64,000 nt of DNA. Source: Phycisphaerales bacterium (lineage in GTDB: Bacteria; Planctomycetota; Phycisphaerae; Phycisphaerales; UBA1924). The notes beneath the pieces were generated by a model. It ran no database searches. It saw only the letters and a list, made by a program, of their open reading frames with translations, and was not told where the DNA came from. Where the stretch lies: contig JAHDXL010000004.1 of assembly GCA_023382935.1 (NCBI GenBank), positions 334,122 through 398,121 of the forward strand, written 5' to 3'. The translations under genes and the position numbers were made by a program. Each line of letters opens with the position of its first letter. The first letter of the stretch is position 1. Of this stretch, positions 21,890-29,690 are shown piece after piece.

Positions 21890-22227
21890 CTCCTTTCAGC
21901 ATACCGGCCACGGGTGAAAGCGGCGTGCCCGGCTGGTGACCCATGGACCAGCCGCTCGCTGTACACAACTCCGGCGACCCGCGCTTGCCGCGCGCCCGTG
22001 CCGAGCAGCCGTCCTTTCGAGCCGCACGGATCGGTGACTGGAATAGGCACCGGGTCACGCCTGCCCACAATTGTCGGACAAGCAGGTGCGAATTCAAGGC
22101 GCAATTTCGTTGGTGCCTCTCTTGGGCTCAATCCAAGCGAGGTGTATGTATCTATACCGGGTTGTGTTTGGAACCTGGCCGAGCGGACCGGATATCATCC
22201 AAGCGCCGTGACCTGGAAGGAGTCAAT
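21890..22227. other. Divergent intergenic region, 338 bp
   Basis: Lies between the dockerin-type gene (minus) and a lipoprotein gene (plus) and should hold both promoters. AAAGGAG for the left gene and GGAAGGAG for the right gene are clear. A possible -10 for the right gene is TATCAT near 22193, without a good -35. No coding potential or RNA gene is evident. Confidence 0.5.
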
Positions 22228-22629
22228 ATGAAGCGTCGCTTGGCGGTAGTTATGTGCGCGATCGGCTTGGCACTCGGCGGCTGCTGGTCAAGCCCGACAG
22301 TGCTCGACGACGCTGCCTTCACAGGGCCCCCCGTCACGCAATCGGTCGCTGAAGGAAGACACCTGCTCATCGTTCAGTCCCCCACGCCCGGATGGAAAGT
22401 CACGATCGACCGCACGGATCCGCGGCTGGATGAGGATCTGGTCTTCATGACCCTGGAGCGCCCCGACCCGGGTGCCCTCTACGCGCAGGTCGTGACCGAG
22501 CAGCGGGTGCTGACCAACGTGGTCCAGACACGCCCCATCCGCGTCTACGCGCGCGTCGTCGAGTTCGCGCAGCGGAAGAACTTCCCTCCGTACCGGCCGC
22601 TCCCCGCGCAGTCCGACCTGACCGACTGA
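22228..22629 (+). CDS. Small lipoprotein of unknown function
   Basis: A 133-residue protein with a charged n-region (MKRR), a hydrophobic core and lipobox LALGGC, so it is predicted to be lipid-anchored. The mature part is rich in Val, Thr and Arg with no recognised domain. ATG 22228 has a strong GGAAGGAG site, and upstream in-frame starts lack one. dprA starts two bases after the stop, so the two genes are probably co-transcribed, although a functional link is not obvious. Confidence 0.7.
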   Translation: MKRRLAVVMCAIGLALGGCWSSPTVLDDAAFTGPPVTQSVAEGRHLLIVQSPTPGWKVTIDRTDPRLDEDLVFMTLERPDPGALYAQVVTEQRVLTNVVQTRPIRVYARVVEFAQRKNFPPYRPLPAQSDLTD

Positions 22630-22631
22630 CC

Positions 22632-23804
22632 ATGCGCCCGATCGACGATCATGCTCTGTGCATGCTGCGCATCGCGCTGACGCCCGGCCTGGGTCCGGTG
22701 CGGGCGGCCCGCTGCATCGAATCCCTGGGCTCGCCCGCTGCTCTTTTCACCGCCTCGCCCGCCGCGTTGCAGCGCATCGAGGGAATAGGGTCGGTGTTGG
22801 CTTCGCGCATCGCCGCCGGGCTCAAGGCCTCGGCCGACGTGGCGGCTCGCCAACTCGAAGCAGCCGGTCGCGTCGGAGCCTCCATCGTCGCGCGAGGTGC
22901 ACCCGACTACCCGCCGCTGCTGGCCGAACTGGCAGACGCACCCCTCATTCTCTTCGTTCGCGGACGCCTGTCGCCACAGGACGACGATCGCTACCCGGTC
23001 GGCATCGTTGGCTCGCGCGCTTGCACGCTGTACGGGCTTGAACAGAGCGCTCGCTTCGCCGGCGCTCTGGCCCGGGCCGGGTTGACGGTTGTCTCCGGCG
23101 GCGCCCGCGGCATAGACACCAGCGCTCATCGTGGGGCCCTCGATGCTGGAGGACGCAGCATCGTCGTCATGGGCTGCGGACTGGCTCACGCCTATCCACC
23201 TGAAAACGCCGATCTCTTCGAGCAAATCGTGGCCGACGATCGCGGGGCGATTGTCTCCGAGTTACCAATCGAAACGCCGGCCGCGGCTGAGAACTTCCCC
23301 GGGCGCAACCGCATCATCTCCGGTCTTTCGCTCGGGGTGCTGGTGATCGAGGCCGGAGCCAAGTCGGGCGCCCTGATCACCGCGCGACTGGCGGCCGAAG
23401 AACAAGGACGCGAAGTCATGGCCTTACCCGGTCGCGTCGATTCCCAAGCCAGCCGTGGCGCGCTCGAACTGATTCGCGACGGGGGGGCGGCTCCCGTGCT
23501 CGAACCAGGCGATGTCATCCACACGCTCGAGAACGCCGCCCGACACCACTTCGAAGGCACGCACGAGGCCCGGTTCGCTCCGACCGCAGGGGATCTCGTT
23601 CAGCCCGAGCCGTTGCCCGCGGTTGGGCTCTCGCCTGTGCAGCAGCAAATCGTGGGGCTGCTCGCTCAACCGGCGTCGGCCGACCAGATCAGCGCCCGGC
23701 TCGGGCTCGAGCCCAGCGTTCTCCGCCCGGAACTGACGGTTCTGGAACTGACTCGCCGCATCCGGCGGGTGGGCGGACTCTTTCAGGCAATCCGTAGCAG
23801 GTGA
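22632..23804 (+). CDS. dprA: DNA-processing protein DprA (Smf)
   Basis: Binds incoming single-stranded DNA and loads RecA during natural transformation. The Rossmann-like DNA-binding core shows GIVGSRACTLYGLEQS, SGGARGIDTSAH and FPGRNRIISGLS. A helix-hairpin-helix-like N-terminus (RIEGIGSVLASRI) and a C-terminal winged-helix domain (about 330-390) complete the usual 390-residue form. It sits two bases after a lipoprotein gene. In planctomycetes dprA is commonly present without an obvious competence regulon; no com genes are visible here. Confidence 0.93.
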   Translation: MRPIDDHALCMLRIALTPGLGPVRAARCIESLGSPAALFTASPAALQRIEGIGSVLASRIAAGLKASADVAARQLEAAGRVGASIVARGAPDYPPLLAELADAPLILFVRGRLSPQDDDRYPVGIVGSRACTLYGLEQSARFAGALARAGLTVVSGGARGIDTSAHRGALDAGGRSIVVMGCGLAHAYPPENADLFEQIVADDRGAIVSELPIETPAAAENFPGRNRIISGLSLGVLVIEAGAKSGALITARLAAEEQGREVMALPGRVDSQASRGALELIRDGGAAPVLEPGDVIHTLENAARHHFEGTHEARFAPTAGDLVQPEPLPAVGLSPVQQQIVGLLAQPASADQISARLGLEPSVLRPELTVLELTRRIRRVGGLFQAIRSR

Positions 23805-23947
23805 CCCGCTGCGCCGCTCCTACCAGCACGGCCTTGAGGGATCCCTCCTGCTGGTCGCACAAGTCTGGGGGATTGGGGGAATTTGCCGATTGGACTGTGC
23901 TTGGCTATCGTGTCCCAAACAATTGCTCAAGGAAACCCCGCCCCAGA

Positions 23948-23976
23948 TTCGATATTTGGTAGGGACGCGGTATACT
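23948..23976 (+). promoter_or_regulatory. Candidate promoter upstream of the lexA region
   Basis: TATACT at 23971-23976 is a good -10; a weak -35 (TTCGAT, 23948-23953) lies 17 bases upstream. Transcription would begin about 55 bases before the small gene at 24037 and continue into lexA. A perfect-arm inverted repeat GCGCGA-N7-TCGCGC begins near 23991 in the leader and is a candidate operator or hairpin. Confidence 0.4.
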
Positions 23977-24036
23977 GAAGCATTGACAGGAGCGCGAGCG
24001 GAGTTCGCGCACGGGATGAGGTCTAGGAAGGACGAC

Positions 24037-24561
24037 ATGAGCACGCCACTCTTGAGGCTTGGTCCAGGCGGGTCGTATGTGCGCGAGTTCGCGAGTCAAG
24101 ACGGTCGGCTCCGCGTGCGCCGGATTCGCCCGGGCTCCCCGTATGCCGAGTGTGATCGCGCCCTCGATCTGGCTTCCATGTGTGAAGATTGGGTCGAGCG
24201 GATCGGGCGCCTGGCGGTGTTGGCGCGTCTGCTCGACGATCAACAGGCCCGGCTGGGGCGCGTGCTCTGCCGCGTACGCACTGGGTCCATTTCCCACAGG
24301 TTTGAGTCTGCTCACACATCGCTGAGCCACGCATCACAGGTTCGAAAGGAACTCGACGATGAATCTCACCCCCAAACAACTCAAGATCCTCCAACTCATC
24401 CGCGACTGGCGGGTGCGACGCGGCTATTCCCCGACCATGCAGGAACTGGCCGACGAAATCGGCGTCAGCAAGGTGACGGTCTTCGAGCACGTCGAGGCCC
24501 TCATCAAGAAGGGCGCCCTGGTGCGAGAGCCCAACAAGGCTCGCTCTTTGTCGATCGCTGA
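24037..24561 (+). CDS. Unrecognised ORF overlapping lexA
   Basis: A 174-codon frame beginning at ATG 24037 with a very strong AGGAAGGA site six bases or so upstream. The first ~85 residues have genuine-looking codon use and a plausible amphipathic composition (LDLASMCEDWVERIGRLAVL, LLDDQQARLGRVL). The remainder runs in another frame through the lexA start and reads like antisense-style low-complexity sequence. Either a short real protein has lost its stop by frameshift near 24290, or the gene truly overlaps lexA by about 200 bases. No family is recognised. If real, it is co-transcribed with lexA and may be SOS-regulated. Confidence 0.4.
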   Translation: MSTPLLRLGPGGSYVREFASQDGRLRVRRIRPGSPYAECDRALDLASMCEDWVERIGRLAVLARLLDDQQARLGRVLCRVRTGSISHRFESAHTSLSHASQVRKELDDESHPQTTQDPPTHPRLAGATRLFPDHAGTGRRNRRQQGDGLRARRGPHQEGRPGARAQQGSLFVDR

Positions 24562-24973
24562 GGGCATCGCCGTTCCTGACGAAGCCCGCCCACTCCGCTT
24601 CCCGCTGGTCGGGCGCATCGCCGCGGGCTATCCCATCGAGAAGGTCGCGCAGGAAGAGGAGATCGACCTGGTCGACCTGCTCGGCAACTCCGAGGAACGC
24701 GCCGGCTCCACCTTCGCCCTCAAGGTCGAAGGCGACTCCATGCGCGACGAGGGCATCCTCGATGGGGACTACGTTCTCCTGGAGCGCGCCCAGGTTGCCC
24801 GCAACGGCGATCGTGTCGTCGCACTCCTCGAGGACGGAAGCACCACGCTCAAGACCTTTTTCAAGGAGAGCGACCATATCCGTCTCCAGCCGGCCAACCC
24901 CGACTTCGAGCCCATCCGCGTGAAGTTCTGCCAGGTGCAGGGCATCGTCAAAGGGGTCATCCGCCGGTATTGA
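24359..24973 (+). CDS. lexA: SOS-response repressor LexA
   Basis: Represses DNA-damage genes and self-cleaves when stimulated by RecA filaments. The N-terminal winged helix (LTPKQLKILQLIRDW, SPTMQELADEIG, about 3-65) is followed by the S24 protease fold. The cleavage bond is Ala89-Gly90 in RIAAGYP, the nucleophile is Ser127 in GDSMRDEGI and the general base is Lys165 in TTLKTFF. 204 residues is normal. ATG 24359 has GAAAGGA upstream. The recognition half of helix 3 (VSKVTVFEHV) differs from the proteobacterial form, so the operator sequence may also differ. Confidence 0.95.
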   Translation: MNLTPKQLKILQLIRDWRVRRGYSPTMQELADEIGVSKVTVFEHVEALIKKGALVREPNKARSLSIAEGIAVPDEARPLRFPLVGRIAAGYPIEKVAQEEEIDLVDLLGNSEERAGSTFALKVEGDSMRDEGILDGDYVLLERAQVARNGDRVVALLEDGSTTLKTFFKESDHIRLQPANPDFEPIRVKFCQVQGIVKGVIRRY

Positions 24974-25009
24974 CCTGCCCGAAGCGTCGCCGTCCAGCCC
25001 CGCGACCGG

Positions 25010-25031
25010 CCGCTTTCCCCAGGGAAGGCGG
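25010..25031. terminator. Hairpin downstream of lexA
   Basis: CCGCTTTCCC and GGGAAGGCGG form a 10-bp stem (one G-U) around a two-base turn, 37 bases after the lexA stop. There is no T-tract, so it may be a transcript-end stabiliser rather than a classical intrinsic terminator. Confidence 0.35.
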
Positions 25032-25147
25032 CGAAGGGGTTGGGCATGACCAGCGATTTGGATGATTTTGGGGTGTGAAAGCGCGATGCGCCCGGTTATT
25101 CTGATGCGTCGTGTCGTTTGGTTGAATCACCAGAGAGAGAGGACTCC

Positions 25148-25951
25148 ATGTTGCGTGCCCTGTTGCTCAGCACCCTGGCGGGTTCGGCTTCACTGGCTCT
25201 GGCCGATGTGACCACCCTGACCCTCACCAGCGGCAGTTCCATCAACGTGTCCGCCACCCTGAGCACGCCGGTCGGCTCCGACTCCGATTCAGACTCTTCG
25301 CCTGTCACCGGCGAGATCATCATCGAACTCGACAGTTACGGCAATCCTGCCGCCATCACCCTGCACAACTTCGCCGTCGTGGTCACCCAGACGCTCGATC
25401 TGGATTTCAGTTTCGGCTTCTTCGGCAGCGTCTCGACCGATGTGACCAACGCCACCGCCAACTACGCCAGCGAAGAGCCCGCCGGCCCGGTCGGCGTCGC
25501 CCTTGATACCACCTTCTACTTCCCCTCCATCTTGACGGATCTGGCGGGGACCGGCACCGCCACCGGAAACATCCTCTTCGTCGGCTCGATCAATGAGACA
25601 TTCAACCTGGCCGACTTCAGCCCCTTCGAGACTGACTTCGCCGGCTCGGTCGGCGTCAGTGGCGACACGGTCACCCTTTCGGGCAGCATCGAGTTCAGCG
25701 GCTCGAGCGAAATCATGACCGGCGTCACCATGTCAATCGTCGGCACCCTCACGATCGACGCCTCGGGCCCGGTCCCGGAAGACTGCCCCGCCGACTGGAA
25801 CGCCGACGGCACTCTCGACTTCTTCGACGTCCAGGGCTTCCTGGCCGCGTTCTCGGCCGGTGATCAGCGTGCCGATCTCGTCGATGACAACCTGTTTAAT
25901 TTCTTCGACGTGCAGGCCTTCCTGGCCGCTTTCAGCGCCGGCTGTCCGTAG
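25148..25951 (+). CDS. Secreted protein with C-terminal GC-type dockerin-like repeats
   Basis: A 267-residue exported protein. A signal peptide (about 1-20) precedes a Ser/Thr/Asp-rich beta-sheet region with an acidic SDSDSDSS patch, and the last ~50 residues contain LDFFDVQGFLAAFSAG and FNFFDVQAFLAAFSAGC, the paired dockerin-like repeats also found in the gene at 20909-21883. The body has no recognised domain. ATG 25148 is preceded by AGAGAGAGGA; a TATTCT -10-like hexamer lies about 45 bases upstream. Likely a surface or extracellular protein. Confidence 0.72.
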   Translation: MLRALLLSTLAGSASLALADVTTLTLTSGSSINVSATLSTPVGSDSDSDSSPVTGEIIIELDSYGNPAAITLHNFAVVVTQTLDLDFSFGFFGSVSTDVTNATANYASEEPAGPVGVALDTTFYFPSILTDLAGTGTATGNILFVGSINETFNLADFSPFETDFAGSVGVSGDTVTLSGSIEFSGSSEIMTGVTMSIVGTLTIDASGPVPEDCPADWNADGTLDFFDVQGFLAAFSAGDQRADLVDDNLFNFFDVQAFLAAFSAGCP

Positions 25952-26059
25952 GTGCCCGGGCACGTTGGGCCGTCGGGACGTCGCTGCTTCGCGAAAACAC
26001 CTGGATCGGCGTGCCGCGTCGACACGAATGAGAGACGTTTCCCCCCGCGAGAAATAACA

Positions 26060-26085
26060 AAGCCCGGGCGCGATGGCCCGGGCTT
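26060..26085. terminator. Bidirectional intrinsic terminator
   Basis: AAGCCCGGGC and GCCCGGGCTT form a perfect 10-bp stem with a six-base loop. The flanks are A-rich on the left and T-containing on the right, so it can act on both strands, between the convergent secreted-protein genes. Confidence 0.75.
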
Positions 26086-26104
26086 GTTCCGTGCAGTCGG
26101 AATC

Positions 26105-26989
26105 TCAGCGACGACGACGGATGGCGCACAGCCCGCTCAGGGCCAGCACCGCCAGACCGCCCGGCGTCGGGATGATCAGGTCATCCAGGTAGCGCCCGCC
26201 GCCGGAGTAGACCAGCGTGCTTGTCCCGGCGTTCACGTCGTACACCCACGCGCCGGCCGAGTTGGTCCACATGATGTTCCCGTTGCCCAACTGATAGACG
26301 CCGCGCGCCCCGCTGGCCGCGAACGTGCTGATCGTCGCTCCAGTGTTGGCGTTGAGGACCGCGACGACGTTGGAAGAGAAGACGGCCGCGAGGACGTTTC
26401 CCGTCACGTCGTGGTCCATCTGCTCAAAAAAACTCAGCGTCGTATTGTGGAATGTGCCCACCGACGACCCGTCGAGCATGTAGCGGTGGATGTCATCATT
26501 GGCGCTGCTCGATGAAACCAGCAGATCGCCCTGGTGATAGAGCACGCCGAACGGGCTTGGTGCCGTTGATGTGGTGTTGAACGATCCCAGTGACCCGCCG
26601 CTGGTGTTGTACATCACGACGGCCGCACCGGGTGCCCCGTTGGCCGTGCCCGCGTTGGTCACGTACACAGTGTCGCGCGCCAGTCCCATGCCGCGGATGT
26701 TGTCCAGCCCGCCGGTGATCGCGCCCAGGTACGAGCCGGTGAGCGACCAGCGCGACACCCGGTCGCCGATCTGCTCGCTGATCCAGATCTCGTTGCCCAC
26801 CTGCATGGCGTGCACCGTCGTACCGCCCTGCGTGGCAAAGTAGTTGGAGTTCACGAGCCCGCCGCTGAACGGATCGAACAACACCACCCGGTTGTTCGTC
26901 GAGTCGGGCATCATGATGTACTGTCCCTGGGCCAGACCGGCGCACGCAACAACCGTGGCCACCGCGGCCCCCACAAGCCTTGCTCTCAT
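26105..26989 (-). CDS. Secreted beta-propeller-like protein with PEP-CTERM-like sorting tail
   Basis: A 294-residue exported protein. The signal peptide (about 1-22, ending ALAQGQ-like) is followed by a six-to-seven-bladed propeller-like region (SRWSLTGSYLGAITGG, NANTGATISTFAASG). The tail PTPGGLAVLALSGL followed by four Arg is the planctomycete PEP-CTERM type: a Pro motif, a hydrophobic helix and a basic cluster, recognised by exosortase. ATG 26989 is chosen for the AGGAGA site upstream. An exosortase gene is not in the window. Confidence 0.75.
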   Translation of the reverse strand: MRARLVGAAVATVVACAGLAQGQYIMMPDSTNNRVVLFDPFSGGLVNSNYFATQGGTTVHAMQVGNEIWISEQIGDRVSRWSLTGSYLGAITGGLDNIRGMGLARDTVYVTNAGTANGAPGAAVVMYNTSGGSLGSFNTTSTAPSPFGVLYHQGDLLVSSSSANDDIHRYMLDGSSVGTFHNTTLSFFEQMDHDVTGNVLAAVFSSNVVAVLNANTGATISTFAASGARGVYQLGNGNIMWTNSAGAWVYDVNAGTSTLVYSGGGRYLDDLIIPTPGGLAVLALSGLCAIRRRR

Positions 26990-27274
26990 GTCTTCGTCTC
27001 CTATCTCTTCTCGCCACCGCCCCCGACGGAGCCAACATCGGCCCCCGATCAACGGAGGCGCCTCTTCCTATGTCAACCAGCCTACCGATCCGGCGGCCCC
27101 GACACAATCCCTCTGGGCAGGTTTACCCCATCAATCGGCCCAAATGATGGCGACCGCCGTGCCGAGTGCCCGCGCCACCACAAGGGCCACCTGCCGCATG
27201 ACATCCCCGACGGATGCGGCGCGTGATGCCCCAGACGGGTGGCTCGGCCCCCCCAGGTCCGCCCCGATCGCCGC

Positions 27275-27649
27275 TCACTCAGTCGCGTCGGATTCTGCCA
27301 ACTCCACTTTCACTCGCTTCACCGACGCCGAACAGTGCTCCAAAAGCGTCCGCCGACCGCCCGCGCGCAGCCACTGCTCGACCTGGTACCGGAACCCGGC
27401 ACCCTCGGCCACGATCTTGAGCGTTCCGCGCAGCACCCCCGCAGGCCAGGCGTGATCGCGCAACTCCGCCGGGGCGGCCGCCCGCCAAGCCTCGACCAAC
27501 TGAGCATTGGCCCTGACCCGCTTGGCCAGTTCCTTGCGGATCTGCTCGACGTCACCGCCGATGACCGCCTGCCACTGGGGCCAGATCCGACCGGCGCGTA
27601 CCTTCCCCAGCCGTCGCACCAGATCCGATATCTTCGGCTCGCGCTCCAT
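27275..27649 (-). CDS. DUF721/DciA-like protein
   Basis: A 124-residue cytoplasmic protein matching the DUF721 family, which includes DciA, a replicative-helicase (DnaB) loader widespread in bacteria lacking DnaC/DnaI. The KH-like core is seen around WPQWQAVIGGDV and LRGTLKIVAEG. Assignment as the functional helicase loader is inferred from the family. ATG 27649 has TACACT seven bases upstream and no Shine-Dalgarno. It is divergent from the unknown gene at 27743 across 93 bp, with both genes apparently leaderless. Proximity to parB/parS fits an origin-region gene. Confidence 0.7.
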   Translation of the reverse strand: MEREPKISDLVRRLGKVRAGRIWPQWQAVIGGDVEQIRKELAKRVRANAQLVEAWRAAAPAELRDHAWPAGVLRGTLKIVAEGAGFRYQVEQWLRAGGRRTLLEHCSASVKRVKVELAESDATE

Positions 27650-27656
27650 TCTCAGC

Positions 27657-27662
27657 AGTGTA
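27657..27662 (-). promoter_or_regulatory. Candidate -10 element (TACACT), leaderless type
   Basis: TACACT on the minus strand lies seven bases before ATG 27649 of the DUF721 gene. No ribosome binding site is present. Confidence 0.45.
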
Positions 27663-27728
27663 CTCAGGCACGACGCACGCCAAGTCCCGCTCTTTCGCGA
27701 AGCGGGCGGGATGCCGGGCTTGGCGGGC

Positions 27729-27734
27729 TATGCT
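27729..27734 (+). promoter_or_regulatory. Candidate -10 element (TATGCT), leaderless type
   Basis: TATGCT lies eight bases before ATG 27743 on the plus strand, back to back with the DUF721 promoter. Confidence 0.45.
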
Positions 27735-27742
27735 CTCCAACG

Positions 27743-28447
27743 ATGGCGGCGTGCATGCTTGATTTGGATGTGGCTGAGCAAGCCATCCGGCTCTGTAACG
27801 CGGGCATCGAGTTTCGTGCCGCCGATCGACTCATGCACCACCACTTCGCCTCGCCCGAAGCCGCATTGAGCCCTTCCTCGATCGCCGAGCGAGTCGTCTT
27901 GTTGGACGGTCTCTGGGCCACGCAGATGTTCTGGAAGGCGGGACAGGTTGCCCGAGTGATCGAGACCCTCACCCAGCATGCTCACATCATTCTCCGCACC
28001 TGTCGCTCACTGCACGCCACGGCACTGGAAGCATCCCCGGCAGAAGTGGTTGAGTCCGCACGAGTCTGCATGCCCATCGCGCTCGGCACCTTGGTTGCCG
28101 GCGCGAAGGGCGGGCCCTACTCGTTCGCCACCAAGTTCCTGCATTGGACGACCCGCTGCCATTTCCCGATCATGGACAGCCGCGCACGAGCCGCCATCAA
28201 TCGCCTGCAACGGAACAATGCTTTTCGTCCTCGCATCCCATCAAACACCGGAGACCTCCACTGGACCGAAGACTATCCGCGCTGGGTCTGCTTCTACAGC
28301 GAACTCATTCGCAGCCTGTCGCCCGGCCATCGAGAACGCCTGTTGACGGCAGATCTCGAATCTCAGCCCGAACCTGTCCCGTGTGCAAACTCCCTGCTTC
28401 GCGTGCTTGACAAGGCGTTCTATACCCTCGGCACCACAGCGGTGTAG
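27743..28447 (+). CDS. Unrecognised 234-residue protein
   Basis: A soluble, mostly helical protein. The most distinctive segment is SFATKFLHWTTRCHFPIMDS near residue 130, which recalls a K-x-LHx...FPxxDS motif present in several uncharacterised bacterial families, but I cannot name one. There is no signal peptide or membrane segment. Codon use is less GC-rich at third positions than in its neighbours, a mild hint of transfer. ATG 27743 fits the upstream TATGCT; the frame is open much further upstream, but that part lies antisense to the DUF721 gene. Confidence 0.6.
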   Translation: MAACMLDLDVAEQAIRLCNAGIEFRAADRLMHHHFASPEAALSPSSIAERVVLLDGLWATQMFWKAGQVARVIETLTQHAHIILRTCRSLHATALEASPAEVVESARVCMPIALGTLVAGAKGGPYSFATKFLHWTTRCHFPIMDSRARAAINRLQRNNAFRPRIPSNTGDLHWTEDYPRWVCFYSELIRSLSPGHRERLLTADLESQPEPVPCANSLLRVLDKAFYTLGTTAV

Positions 28448-28563
28448 TGTGGAGGTGCTGCCCCCCGATCGGTAACGCGGTGCATTGTTCGTTCTGCCGA
28501 GCAAGAGACTTCATTGACATGGCACCGCCCACGACTCGCCTTTCGCGATTCGCGCCCTCCCCG

Positions 28564-28569
28564 TACCAT
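28564..28569 (+). promoter_or_regulatory. Candidate -10 element (TACCAT), leaderless type
   Basis: TACCAT lies seven pyrimidine bases before ATG 28577. The gap contains no purine-rich ribosome binding site. Confidence 0.5.
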
Positions 28570-28576
28570 CCTCTCC

Positions 28577-29578
28577 ATGTCTGAACCACCGCCCGAGATT
28601 CCGACCCCCTTCGATGCCGCGGGCGGTCTGCTCTTCGCCCTGCGCCTCAACAACCCCATCGAACCCGTTTCCTGGAACGACTTGGAGCGAGCCGAGCCGC
28701 AATGTCCGCTCTGGATGCACTTCGACCGCACCCGTGCCCACGCCCAGGAGTGGCTGCGAGACCGCTCCGGGCTCGACCCGCTCGCGATCGATGCCCTGCT
28801 GGCCGACGAGACCCGCCCCCGCGCCACCGAGTTCGACCGCGGGCTGCTCATCATGCTTCGGGCCGTGAATCTCAACCCCGGCGCCGAGCCCGACGATCTG
28901 GTCTCCCTGCGGTGCTGGCTCGACTCTTCGCGCCTCATCACTCTGCGCCAGCGACCGCTGCACTCGGTGGCCGAAGTGCATCAGCGCATCGTCCGTCGGC
29001 AGGGACCAGGCAGTTCCGGCTCGGTGCTCTCTTCCCTGGCGCTTGCCATCGCGCTCAGCCTCGGCGTGGTGCTGGAAGACCTGGAAGACCCGCTCGACCA
29101 CGCCGATGAAGCGCTGAGCGATGCGCGCCCCGAAGCCGTCAGCATTTCGCAACTTGCCGATGTGCGCCGCGAGGCCGCCCGCCTGCGCCGCTACCTGGCC
29201 CCGCAGCGCGACACGCTGACGCACCTGGTGATCTCGGGCAATCCGCTCATCGACGCCGGCGCGCGCCGGGAACTGCTCGAGGCCGCCGACCAGAATGCGC
29301 GGATCGTCGAGCATCTCGAAGAAATCCGCGACCGGGCCGCCGTCACGCAGGACGAATACCGCGCGGTGCGCGAACTCCGACAGTCGCGCACCATGTACCT
29401 GCTGACCCTCATCGCGGCCGTGTTCCTGCCCCTGTCATTCCTCACCGGTCTGCTGGGCATCAACGTGGGCGGCATTCCCGGGGCCGACAACCCGACGGCC
29501 TTCTGGATCGTCGCGATCTCCCTGCTCAGTCTCGCCGGCGTGCTGGTGGTCGCGTTCAAGAAACTGCACTGGATCTGA
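28577..29578 (+). CDS. CorA/ZntB-family metal transporter (GIN type)
   Basis: A 333-residue 2-TM-GxN channel-type transporter. A large cytoplasmic alpha/beta domain and a long helix precede two C-terminal membrane helices (about 275-295 and 305-325), with the pore-loop motif GINVGGIPG at the end of the first. GIN rather than GMN, followed by GGIPG, is typical of the ZntB-like branch, so zinc or magnesium is the likely ion; the sequence does not decide. No associated regulator is adjacent. ATG 28577 is supported by the leaderless-type hexamer; the in-frame upstream extension has no good start signal. Confidence 0.85.
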   Translation: MSEPPPEIPTPFDAAGGLLFALRLNNPIEPVSWNDLERAEPQCPLWMHFDRTRAHAQEWLRDRSGLDPLAIDALLADETRPRATEFDRGLLIMLRAVNLNPGAEPDDLVSLRCWLDSSRLITLRQRPLHSVAEVHQRIVRRQGPGSSGSVLSSLALAIALSLGVVLEDLEDPLDHADEALSDARPEAVSISQLADVRREAARLRRYLAPQRDTLTHLVISGNPLIDAGARRELLEAADQNARIVEHLEEIRDRAAVTQDEYRAVRELRQSRTMYLLTLIAAVFLPLSFLTGLLGINVGGIPGADNPTAFWIVAISLLSLAGVLVVAFKKLHWI

Positions 29579-29676
29579 TGGACCCATCGCAGTCAGACCG
29601 ACTTCCAGCGGGCGGGCACCCGTCTCCCGGTGGCAACCTGTTTCCGACTTGGTCTCTTCGGCTCACTCTTGCCCCT

Positions 29677-29682
29677 TACCAT
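29677..29682 (+). promoter_or_regulatory. Candidate -10 element (TACCAT), leaderless type
   Basis: TACCAT lies eight bases before ATG 29691 of the ABC ATPase gene; no Shine-Dalgarno is visible. Confidence 0.45.
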
Positions 29683-29690
29683 CCGTGGCC

